7,397 nucleotides of DNA from an uncultured Clostridia bacterium (GTDB lineage: Bacteria > Bacillota > Clostridia > Christensenellales > UBA1242): positions 1-7,397 of the forward strand of contig CANQBU010000060.1 of assembly GCA_947589615.1 (NCBI GenBank), in the 5' to 3' direction. Numbering within the stretch: position 1 is the stretch's first letter; each line of letters begins with the position of its first letter. The notes under the pieces were generated by a model. It was not told where the DNA came from. It searched no databases and was given only the letters and a program-made list of their open reading frames with translations. Below are positions 1 through 5,776 of the stretch, one piece after another. The position numbers and the translations under genes were made by a program.

Positions 1-1227
1 CATTATGCTGTTGGCAGAGGGCGTATGGAGGATGCCCTTAACCAAATAGAAGAGGATAGACTGACGGCAATTGATGAGTTTGAGAGGGAAGGGAAACTAA
101 TTGAAGCGGAAAGAATAGGTCAGCGGGTAGCGTATGACGAAGAAATGATGCGAGAAGTCGGGTATTGCAGCGGAATTGAAAATTATTCAAGATATTTTGA
201 CGGAAGAAAACCAGGTGAGCCACCATATACCCTTATTGATTATTTTCCTAAAGGATTTTTAACTATTATCGACGAAAGTCACATGACATTGCCGCAAATC
301 AGGGCAATGTATAATGGAGATAAAGCGAGAAAGCAATCACTTGTGGAATATGGGTTTCGTTTGCCTGCTGCTCGTGATAATAGACCTCTTACATTTGATG
401 AATTCAACTCAAAACTTGGACAAGTTTTGTATGTGTCGGCAACACCTTCTAATTATGAATTGTCGAGAGCGGGAGCAGTGGTAAATCAATTTATTCGCCC
501 AACAGGCTTGCTAGACCCTAAAATAGAAGTCAGACCAATTAAAAATCAAATAGAAGAACTAATGAAAGAGATAAAAGAGACCATAAGCCGAAATGCAAGA
601 GTGCTTGTGACTACACTTACAAAAAAGATGGCGGAAAGTCTTACAACCTATTTGCAAGAACACAATTTTAAAACAAAATATATGCATTCCGAAGTGGACA
701 CAATGGAAAGAGTGGAAATTGTAAATGGTTTGCGCCTGGGCGAGTTTGACGTGCTAGTTGGTATAAATCTTCTAAGGGAAGGCCTTGATATGCCTGAGGT
801 TGAACTGGTTTGTATATTGGATGCTGATAAAGAAGGCTTTTTAAGAAGTGAGGGTGCACTTATACAGACGATAGGCAGAGCGGCAAGAAATGCAAATGGC
901 AGGGTAATAATGTTTGCCGATGTTATAACAGATTCGATGAAGCGTGCAATAGATACAACAAATGAAAGAAGAAAACTACAGGAAAATTACAATAAAGAAC
1001 ATGGAATTATTCCAAAAACAATTATAAAAGAGGTAAAAAATACATTAGAGATAACAAAGAAAGTAACCGATGGAAAACTTAGGAAGGAGGAGATACCAGC
1101 AGAAATAGAAAAACTTACTGCAATGATGAAAGTTGCATCGGGCGCACTTGATTTTGAAAGAGCGATAGAATTAAGAAATCAAATACAAAAATTAAGAAAA
1201 AGATTGGAATCAAAAAAGAATAACTAA
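1..1227 (+). CDS. uvrB: UvrABC system protein B (excinuclease subunit), 5'-truncated
   Basis: UvrB is the DNA-dependent ATPase of cytoplasmic nucleotide excision repair: UvrA delivers it to the lesion, it verifies damage and it recruits UvrC. The reading frame is open from base 1, so an internal ATG at 25 is not the start. The first visible residues (HYAVGRGRM) lie inside the protein, and about 250 N-terminal residues, including Walker A, are missing. Numbering from the first visible residue, I see the DESH Walker B box at 91-94, YVSATP (helicase motif III) at 144-149, the TTLTKKMAE region at 204-212, the GINLLREGLDMPE motif at 254-266, and motif VI QTIGRAARN at 289-297. A C-terminal UVR domain at about 366-400 binds UvrC and UvrA. 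The gene ends in TAA at 1225-1227, inside the loop of a terminator hairpin. The next gene is convergent, so no operon partner lies downstream. Identity is essentially certain from motif order and near-universal blocks. Confidence 0.98.
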   Translation, partial: HYAVGRGRMEDALNQIEEDRLTAIDEFEREGKLIEAERIGQRVAYDEEMMREVGYCSGIENYSRYFDGRKPGEPPYTLIDYFPKGFLTIIDESHMTLPQIRAMYNGDKARKQSLVEYGFRLPAARDNRPLTFDEFNSKLGQVLYVSATPSNYELSRAGAVVNQFIRPTGLLDPKIEVRPIKNQIEELMKEIKETISRNARVLVTTLTKKMAESLTTYLQEHNFKTKYMHSEVDTMERVEIVNGLRLGEFDVLVGINLLREGLDMPEVELVCILDADKEGFLRSEGALIQTIGRAARNANGRVIMFADVITDSMKRAIDTTNERRKLQENYNKEHGIIPKTIIKEVKNTLEITKKVTDGKLRKEEIPAEIEKLTAMMKVASGALDFERAIELRNQIQKLRKRLESKKNN

Positions 1228-1241
1228 AAGTTATTCGTTTT
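1212..1241. terminator. Bidirectional intrinsic terminator overlapping the uvrB stop codon
   Basis: A perfect 7-bp stem, GAATAAC (1218-1224) with GTTATTC (1230-1236), closes a 5-nt loop that contains the uvrB TAA (1225-1227). Read on the - strand, the stem is followed at once by six U (complement of 1212-1217), a textbook terminator for the metallophosphoesterase transcript. On the + strand the tail is weaker: one G, then TTTT (1238-1241), with another T-run at 1245-1250. The - strand role is the more secure. The + strand role is plausible but a ribosome at the stop codon would interfere with folding. Confidence 0.7.
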
Positions 1242-1307
1242 GAATTTTTTAGTAAAATTTACGAAAAATCAGTGGTTTAATTCAAAATTTACGCAAATTT
1301 TCTTAAA

Positions 1308-1862
1308 TTATTTTAAATTTTCTATAAAAACATTCTCATCATAGTGATTTAAGATTGCGTATTTGTAAAATTCTACATTGTCGACCGAGGCTGGTGTAAA
1401 ATTAAAACAATCAGTTCCAACATTTAAGCCAAAACGTTTGCATTTACATTTTTCGTGAATATGGCCAAAAAGATTAAAATATTCTTTAGAGCAATTTAAA
1501 GGTTCGTGCGTTAAGAAATAGGTGCAGTTTTTTAATGGTAAAATCAAATGATTTTCAACCACATTGTAAAATCCAATTTGTGTCAAATAGTTGGAAAATT
1601 CAAGAAAATTGCCTTTAAAATCAGTTTTTAGGGCATTTTGCTCATAATTTCCTAAAATTAATGTAATTTTTCCATTTAATTTTCTGACAATTTCATAATT
1701 TCCGAAATCTCCTAAGTGATAAACTACATCATCTTTACCTACCACTTTATTCCAGTTATTTATTAAAGTTTCATCCATCTCATTTGTATTTGCAAAAGGC
1801 CTACAGCTAAATTTTAAAGTTCTGTCAGAGCCAAAATGAGTGTCAGATGTAAAAAATATCAT
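1308..1862 (-). CDS. Calcineurin-like metallophosphoesterase, AQ1575 type
   Basis: This is a 184-residue cytoplasmic protein of the binuclear-metal phosphoesterase fold, probably a phosphodiesterase or phosphatase of unknown substrate. The metal-binding set is in order: DTH (D7, H9), GD (D52), GN (N72), THE (H119) and GHIH (H134, H136). The N-terminus MIFFTSDTHFG, the RPF...MDETLINNW block and the late NVGTDCFNFTPASVDNV block resemble the small MPP_AQ1575-like subfamily. The usual GNHD/E motif reads GNYE (71-74), so the histidine normally thought to act as proton donor is Tyr73. I chose the ATG at 1862 because AGGAG lies 7 nt upstream (1874-1870), a promoter sits just behind it, and homologues begin this way. 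An upstream ATG at 2012 would add 50 unrelated residues and run through the divergent promoter and neighbouring gene. The stop is TAA (1310-1308). The gene is single, divergent from the 156-residue gene and convergent with uvrB. There is no signal peptide. Fold assignment is firm; substrate is unknown. Confidence 0.9.
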   Translation of the reverse strand: MIFFTSDTHFGSDRTLKFSCRPFANTNEMDETLINNWNKVVGKDDVVYHLGDFGNYEIVRKLNGKITLILGNYEQNALKTDFKGNFLEFSNYLTQIGFYNVVENHLILPLKNCTYFLTHEPLNCSKEYFNLFGHIHEKCKCKRFGLNVGTDCFNFTPASVDNVEFYKYAILNHYDENVFIENLK

Positions 1863-1868
1863 ATAAAA

Positions 1869-1910
1869 TCTCCTATTATAAATAATATCATATATTTTTT
1901 CATAAGTCAA
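1869..1910 (-). promoter_or_regulatory. Promoter and ribosome binding site of the metallophosphoesterase gene
   Basis: On the - strand, TTGACT (1910-1905) is followed after 17 bp by TATTAT (1887-1882), with TG one base upstream of the -10 box (extended -10). Transcription would start near 1875, giving a leader of about 13 nt that begins with the ribosome binding site AGGAG (1874-1870), 7 nt from the ATG at 1862. Spacing and boxes match a sigma-A promoter well. Confidence 0.75.
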
Positions 1911-1917
1911 TATTGAC
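1906..1917. promoter_or_regulatory. 12-bp perfect palindrome formed by back-to-back -35 boxes (possible operator)
   Basis: GTCAATATTGAC is perfectly self-complementary and is centred between 1911 and 1912. It includes five bases of each divergent -35 box (1905-1910 on the - strand, 1913-1918 on the + strand) and the 2 bp between them. It may simply result from two -35 boxes meeting head to head, or it may be a binding site for a dimeric regulator that controls both genes. The palindrome is seen directly; the operator role is inference. Confidence 0.5.
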
Positions 1918-1955
1918 AATGTATTGATTTTATGATAAAATAATATAAGAGGAAG
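1913..1955 (+). promoter_or_regulatory. Promoter and ribosome binding site of the 156-residue gene
   Basis: TTGACA (1913-1918, a perfect -35) is followed after 17 bp by TAAAAT (1936-1941), with TG at 1933-1934 making an extended -10. Transcription would start near 1948, giving a leader of only about 12 nt. The purine-rich AGAGGAAG (1948-1955) is the ribosome binding site, at the very 5' end of the predicted mRNA; its GAGG core ends 7 nt from the ATG at 1960. By sequence this is the strongest promoter in the window. Confidence 0.8.
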
Positions 1956-1959
1956 TATT

Positions 1960-2430
1960 ATGGACGAAAAAGCAATATTAAAATTAGCAAAAACAATAAA
2001 ACCTGTTGTCAAATTGTGGATGAGGGATGATGAAGGGCGATATGTTGAAACTTTATCATATATAAAGCCTAAAGATTTATGGGAAAGTTATTTAGTTGAT
2101 GCAAGTTTTGCTTGCAAGGCGCCTGAATTTAAAATTATTGCTCAGGTGATAACTCGCCATTCTTCAGTTTTTAATGTTGCTGGTTATATTTCAGATTTCA
2201 ACCCAAGCAGTGAAGAAGTTTTGGATTATCTTTCTAAAAACCTTCCGCCAGAAATTCTAAGTAAAGCAGTTGCGTTTGAGACTCAATTTGCTGGGAATGC
2301 ATCTAATAACCTATATCAAATTTCAAGAACGAATGTATATGGACTGGCAGATGGGGAAAAAGTGCCTGAAGAAGTTAAAAACCAAAAAGTTATTTATCAT
2401 AATATAGAATATGATGTAAAAGATCTATAA
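1960..2430 (+). CDS. Hypothetical protein, 156 residues, family not recognised
   Basis: I do not recognise this family. The gene is very likely real: it has a near-consensus promoter, a ribosome binding site (AGAGGAAG at 1948-1955), an ATG at 1960, a stop TAA at 2428-2430 and a strong terminator about 30 bp later. The protein looks soluble and of mixed alpha/beta character, with no signal peptide or membrane segment. It begins with a short basic helix (DEKAILKLAKTIK), then a charged segment (LWMRDDEGRYVET). An aromatic-rich middle (FKIIAQVITRHSSVFNVAGYISDF, residues 57-80) is followed by a probable helix (SSEEVLDYLSKNL, 83-95). An Asn-rich patch (FAGNASNNLYQISRTNVYGL) spans about 109-128. There is one cysteine and no obvious catalytic motif. 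It is divergently transcribed from the metallophosphoesterase across a shared promoter region, so joint regulation is possible, but nothing shows a functional link. It is monocistronic. Confidence 0.85.
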   Translation: MDEKAILKLAKTIKPVVKLWMRDDEGRYVETLSYIKPKDLWESYLVDASFACKAPEFKIIAQVITRHSSVFNVAGYISDFNPSSEEVLDYLSKNLPPEILSKAVAFETQFAGNASNNLYQISRTNVYGLADGEKVPEEVKNQKVIYHNIEYDVKDL

Positions 2431-2458
2431 ATTATTATAAGTATTTTAAGCTGATCAC

Positions 2459-2482
2459 GGATAGCCAGGAGCTATCTTTTTT
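2459..2482 (+). terminator. Intrinsic terminator of the 156-residue gene
   Basis: GATAGC (2460-2465) pairs with GCTATC (2471-2476) around a 5-nt CAGGA loop, and a G-U pair (2459/2477) can extend the stem. Six T follow directly (2477-2482). It lies 29 bp after the stop codon and has the classic rho-independent form. Confidence 0.85.
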
Positions 2483-2731
2483 ATTGTAATATCATACATA
2501 TTATCTTACATTTTATTTTACACATTAATTTATATAACATCGCCCCAATATTTGGTATTGGTAATTTTTATCGTAATAATCGGGCAAGGTAAATCAAAAT
2601 ACTCATTGAGGATACACTCTCACTTAGCATATATAGAAAACAATATTGTGAATGATTTAAAAATAAAAAATATCAATTTTTTAATAAAAAATCAAAATAA
2701 ATTAAAAATTTTAATTAATTTTTGAAAATTA
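2483..2731. other. Gene-free AT-rich intergenic stretch upstream of uvrA
   Basis: No credible gene is visible on either strand; the open frames seen here are very short and lack ribosome binding sites. Two parts differ in composition. The middle (about 2541-2640) is less AT-rich and carries a 6-bp hairpin, CCAATA (2545-2550) with TATTGG (2556-2561), without a clean T-run. The right part (about 2657-2731) is almost pure A+T with repeated A- and T-tracts, including AAAAATT (2704-2710) facing AATTTTT (2717-2723). That part borders the uvrA -35 box and could act as a curved UP-element-like region. I found no riboswitch or tRNA fold. Confidence 0.55.
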
Positions 2732-2760
2732 TTGCTAAATTTACTTGTGAGTGTTATAAT
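2732..2760 (+). promoter_or_regulatory. uvrA promoter, predicted to give a leaderless mRNA
   Basis: TTGCTA (2732-2737, four of six consensus bases) is followed after 17 bp by a perfect TATAAT (2755-2760), with TG at 2752-2753 (extended -10). The usual 6-nt discriminator (ACTAGC, 2761-2766) places transcription start at 2767, the A of the uvrA ATG. No Shine-Dalgarno-like sequence lies before the ATG, which agrees with leaderless translation. No GAAC-N4-GTTC-type SOS box is seen nearby. Confidence 0.75.
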
Positions 2761-2766
2761 ACTAGC

Positions 2767-5601
2767 ATGAAAAATTCAATTATAATTAAAGGTGCGAAAG
2801 AAAATAATTTAAAGTCGGTCAATCTTGAAATTCCAAAGAATAAACTTGTGGTATTTACGGGTGTAAGCGGCTCGGGTAAATCAAGTTTGGCATTTGGGAC
2901 TATTTTTGCAGAAGGACAAAGAAGATATATAGAAAGTCTTTCCTCTTATGCTAGACAATTTTTAGGGCAAGCACAAAAACCAGATGTTGAATCCATTGAA
3001 GGGTTAAGCCCTGCCATTTCCATTGATCAAAAGACGACAAATCACAATCCTCGCTCCACGGTTGGAACAGTCACTGAAATATATGATTATCTGAGACTGC
3101 TGTTTGCTAGAGTGGGAACGCCTTATTGTCCTCACTGTAATAAGCCAATTGAACAACAAACTGTTGATCAAATTGTAGATGTCGTTGAGACCTATCCCGC
3201 AGGCAGCAAGCTCACTATTTTAGCCCCAACAATAAGAGGTCAGAAGGGGGCATTTGCAAAAAATCTTGAAAGCTATAAGAAATCGGGCTTTGTGCGGGTG
3301 AAAATTGATGGAAGCATTTATTCACTCGATGAAGAGATAAAGTTGGATAAAAATCTTAAACATGATATAAGTGTTGTAATAGACAGAATAATTTTAAAAG
3401 ACGGAATAACTTCACGATTATCAGATTCTATAGAAACTGCCGTGAAATTGGCAGAAGGCCTTGTAGTTGTTGAGAGAGATGATGAAGAAAATCTTTTTAG
3501 CACGAATTATGCTTGCCCGACATGTGGCTGGACTCTTGAGGAAATGACTCCTCGTCTGTTCTCGTTTAACGCACCTTATGGTGCATGCCCAATGTGTAGC
3601 GGGCTTGGTATTTATGAAGATATCGATGAAGATTTGGTTTTGCGGGATAAGCATTTATCGATAAGTGAAGGTGCTTTTAATCTGACAGGTTGGCGAATGG
3701 ATAATGGCGGATTAGCTGAAAGATATTTGCGTGCAGTAGCAAAAAAATATGATATAGATTTAGATATGCCACTAAAAGATTTGCCTAAAAAGAAAATAAA
3801 TATATTGTTATATGGAAATGATGGTGAAAAACTCGATTTATATGAAAATGAGACTAGAAATAAGACTTTCGAGCATTTTAATGGCAAAAAAGCATTGTCT
3901 TTTGAAGGAATCATAAACAATTTAAAGAGGAGACTCGCAGAGGCAAAAAGCGAATTTGTAAGATTTGAAATTGGGAAATTTGTGCATGAGATGACCTGTC
4001 CAAAGTGTAAGGGTCAAAGGTTAAACGAAAGTGCCTTATCAGTCAAGATAAAAGGCAAAAATATAGCTGAGATTTGCGACATGTCTGTCGGTGACTTAAA
4101 CTCTTATTTTAGTGAATTAAAGCTATCAAAGGAAAAGAGCGAAATTGCTGAAAGTATTTTAAAAGAAATAAATGCAAGATTAAAATTTTTACAAGATGTC
4201 GGCCTTGAATATCTTTCACTTTCACGTTCGGCGGAGACGCTTTCAGGAGGTGAATCGCAGCGAATAAGACTTGCAACACAGATAGGAAGCGGGCTTTCAG
4301 GTGTTATTTACATTTTAGACGAGCCTTCAATAGGGCTTCATCAAAGAGACAATGACAGACTTATAAAAACTTTGCAACATCTCAGAGATTTAGGCAATAC
4401 CTTAATTGTGGTTGAACACGATGAGGATACTATCCGAACGGCAGATTGGATTGTTGATGTTGGACCATTTGCAGGTGTTCATGGCGGAGAAATTGTCGGC
4501 AATGGGACATTACAAGAGATAGTGGAGAAGTCAAATTCGATAACTGCCCAATTTTTAAGAGGTGAAGAAAAAATTGAAGTTCCAAAGGAGAGGAGAAAGA
4601 GCGATAAGTATCTTATTGTCAAGGGAGCAAGAGAAAATAATTTAAAATCTATCGATGTAAAAATCCCTCTAGGAGTATTTAATTGTATCACGGGAGTATC
4701 GGGAAGCGGAAAATCATCACTTTTAAATGAAATTATTTTTCCGAAATTGTCAAACGAGCTGAATAACAGCCGACTTGAACTTGGGAATTTTGACAAGATA
4801 GAAAATATAAATTTGCTAGACAAGGTAATAAATATTGACCAATCACCAATAGGGCGAACGCCACGTTCAAATCCCGCAACCTATGTTGGACTTTTCTCAT
4901 ATATAAGGGACTTATTTGCTTCTACTCAAGATGCAAAGGCAAGAGGATACACATCAGGAAGATTCAGTTTTAATGTAAAAGGTGGTAGGTGTGATGCTTG
5001 TGAGGGTGCTGGTGTAAAGGAAATAGAGATGTATTTCCTTCCCGACATAGTAGTTCCTTGCGAAGTATGTAAAGGAAAAAGATATAACAGAGAAACGCTG
5101 GAAGTAAAATATAAAGGTAAGTCGATATCTGATATATTGGATATGACAGTTGAAGAGGCATTAAAATTTTTCGAGAATATTCCTTCGATATATAATAAAG
5201 TCAAAGCATTGCACGATGTAGGACTTGATTATATCAAATTGGGACAGCCCGCCACAACTCTTTCTGGTGGTGAGGCACAAAGAGTAAAACTTGCCACTGA
5301 ATTGTCAAAAAAATCAACGGGTAAAACAATTTATTTGCTTGACGAACCAACAACTGGACTTCATATTTATGATGTCCGAAAACTTATTGATATTTTAAAT
5401 AGGCTGGTTGAAAATGGAAACACGGTCGTTGTAATCGAGCATAATCTTGATGTAATAAAAAGCGCCGATAATATTATTGACCTAGGACCAGAAGGCGGAA
5501 ATGCTGGAGGAAACATAGTGGCCCAAGGAACGCCCGAAGAGGTCGCAAATTGCGAGGGTTCTTACACGGGCAAATATTTAAAAAAGATATTGGGAAAATA
5601 A
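2767..5601 (+). CDS. uvrA: UvrABC system protein A (excinuclease ATPase subunit)
   Basis: UvrA is the dimeric ABC-type ATPase that finds helix-distorting lesions and loads UvrB in cytoplasmic nucleotide excision repair. The protein is complete at 944 residues, the normal family length. Visible in order: Walker A GVSGSGKSS (32-40), CPHC (121-124), zinc module C250-X2-C253-X20-C274-X2-C277, CPKC (411-414), ABC signature LSGGESQ (492-498), Walker B ILDEP (D518, E519), second Walker A (643-651), the C-terminal zinc hairpin C742-X2-C745-X19-C765-X2-C768 that contacts DNA, signature LSGGEAQ (832-838) and Walker B LLDEP (D859, E860). CPHC and CPKC probably form the third zinc module known from Bacillus UvrA structures. 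I chose ATG 2767: it gives MKNSIIIKGAKENNLK, aligned with family N-termini. A TTG at 2722 would add 15 residues, lacks a ribosome binding site and precedes the promoter. Transcription appears monocistronic, ending at a hairpin that begins in the stop codon. A small oddity is FGT in place of the usual FDT after the first Walker A. Confidence 0.99.
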   Translation: MKNSIIIKGAKENNLKSVNLEIPKNKLVVFTGVSGSGKSSLAFGTIFAEGQRRYIESLSSYARQFLGQAQKPDVESIEGLSPAISIDQKTTNHNPRSTVGTVTEIYDYLRLLFARVGTPYCPHCNKPIEQQTVDQIVDVVETYPAGSKLTILAPTIRGQKGAFAKNLESYKKSGFVRVKIDGSIYSLDEEIKLDKNLKHDISVVIDRIILKDGITSRLSDSIETAVKLAEGLVVVERDDEENLFSTNYACPTCGWTLEEMTPRLFSFNAPYGACPMCSGLGIYEDIDEDLVLRDKHLSISEGAFNLTGWRMDNGGLAERYLRAVAKKYDIDLDMPLKDLPKKKINILLYGNDGEKLDLYENETRNKTFEHFNGKKALSFEGIINNLKRRLAEAKSEFVRFEIGKFVHEMTCPKCKGQRLNESALSVKIKGKNIAEICDMSVGDLNSYFSELKLSKEKSEIAESILKEINARLKFLQDVGLEYLSLSRSAETLSGGESQRIRLATQIGSGLSGVIYILDEPSIGLHQRDNDRLIKTLQHLRDLGNTLIVVEHDEDTIRTADWIVDVGPFAGVHGGEIVGNGTLQEIVEKSNSITAQFLRGEEKIEVPKERRKSDKYLIVKGARENNLKSIDVKIPLGVFNCITGVSGSGKSSLLNEIIFPKLSNELNNSRLELGNFDKIENINLLDKVINIDQSPIGRTPRSNPATYVGLFSYIRDLFASTQDAKARGYTSGRFSFNVKGGRCDACEGAGVKEIEMYFLPDIVVPCEVCKGKRYNRETLEVKYKGKSISDILDMTVEEALKFFENIPSIYNKVKALHDVGLDYIKLGQPATTLSGGEAQRVKLATELSKKSTGKTIYLLDEPTTGLHIYDVRKLIDILNRLVENGNTVVVIEHNLDVIKSADNIIDLGPEGGNAGGNIVAQGTPEEVANCEGSYTGKYLKKILGK

Positions 5602-5662
5602 AAAAATCTCCTTATAAATTGAAATGCATATTCAAAAGCACTTCAATAAAAGGGGATTTTTT
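5601..5662. terminator. Long-stem terminator at the end of uvrA
   Basis: Bases 5601-5613 pair with 5650-5662 over 13 consecutive positions, with a single G-U wobble (5609/5654). The left arm starts at the last base of the uvrA stop codon and the right arm ends in six T. The 36-nt apical region can fold further through ATTGAA (5618-5623) with TTCAAT (5642-5647). The left arm is A-rich, so the - strand copy also ends in a T-run and could act as a second stop for the gene coming from the right. The pairing is seen directly; terminator function is inferred. The long apical region is unusual for a simple terminator. Confidence 0.65.
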
Positions 5663-5704
5663 AATCAATTTATTATCGTTTTTAAGTGAAGAATTGTGTT
5701 ACAC

Positions 5705-5736
5705 AAAAAAGCTTCCTTTTAAAGGAAGCCATTTTT
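5705..5736. terminator. Bidirectional intrinsic terminator between convergent genes
   Basis: GCTTCCTT (5711-5718) pairs with AAGGAAGC (5722-5729) around a 3-nt loop. On the - strand the stem is followed directly by six U (complement of 5705-5710), an excellent terminator for the large protein gene whose stop lies at 5777-5779. On the + strand the tail is CA then TTTTT (5732-5736), a reasonable backup terminator for uvrA. Confidence 0.85.
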
Positions 5737-5776
5737 ATAATTGTATGAACAAATGTAAGTTTACAATAATGTTTTG

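Noticed and set aside
25..27. ATG at 25 as the uvrB start
   Set aside because: The frame is open upstream to base 1 and encodes conserved UvrB sequence; the gene is cut by the window edge.
1863..2012. Upstream ATG at 2012 extending the metallophosphoesterase by 50 residues
   Set aside because: It would read through the divergent promoters and the neighbouring gene. The ATG at 1862 has AGGAG at the right spacing and a family-typical N-terminus.
2545..2561. CCAATA/TATTGG hairpin as a terminator or riboswitch
   Set aside because: The stem is short and AT-rich, is not followed by a clean T-run and is about 200 bp from the promoter.
2566..2604. 12-codon open frame on the - strand in the uvrA upstream gap
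   Set aside because: It has no ribosome binding site or promoter and is far too short to support as a gene.
2614..2754. Partial inverted match between ACACTCTCAC (2614-2623) and GTGAGTGT (2747-2754) as a regulatory pair
   Set aside because: The match needs a 2-base gap, lies 130 bp apart and is within chance expectation.
2722..2766. TTG start at 2722 adding 15 residues to UvrA
   Set aside because: It has no ribosome binding site, is upstream of the -10 box, and the extra residues are not UvrA-like.
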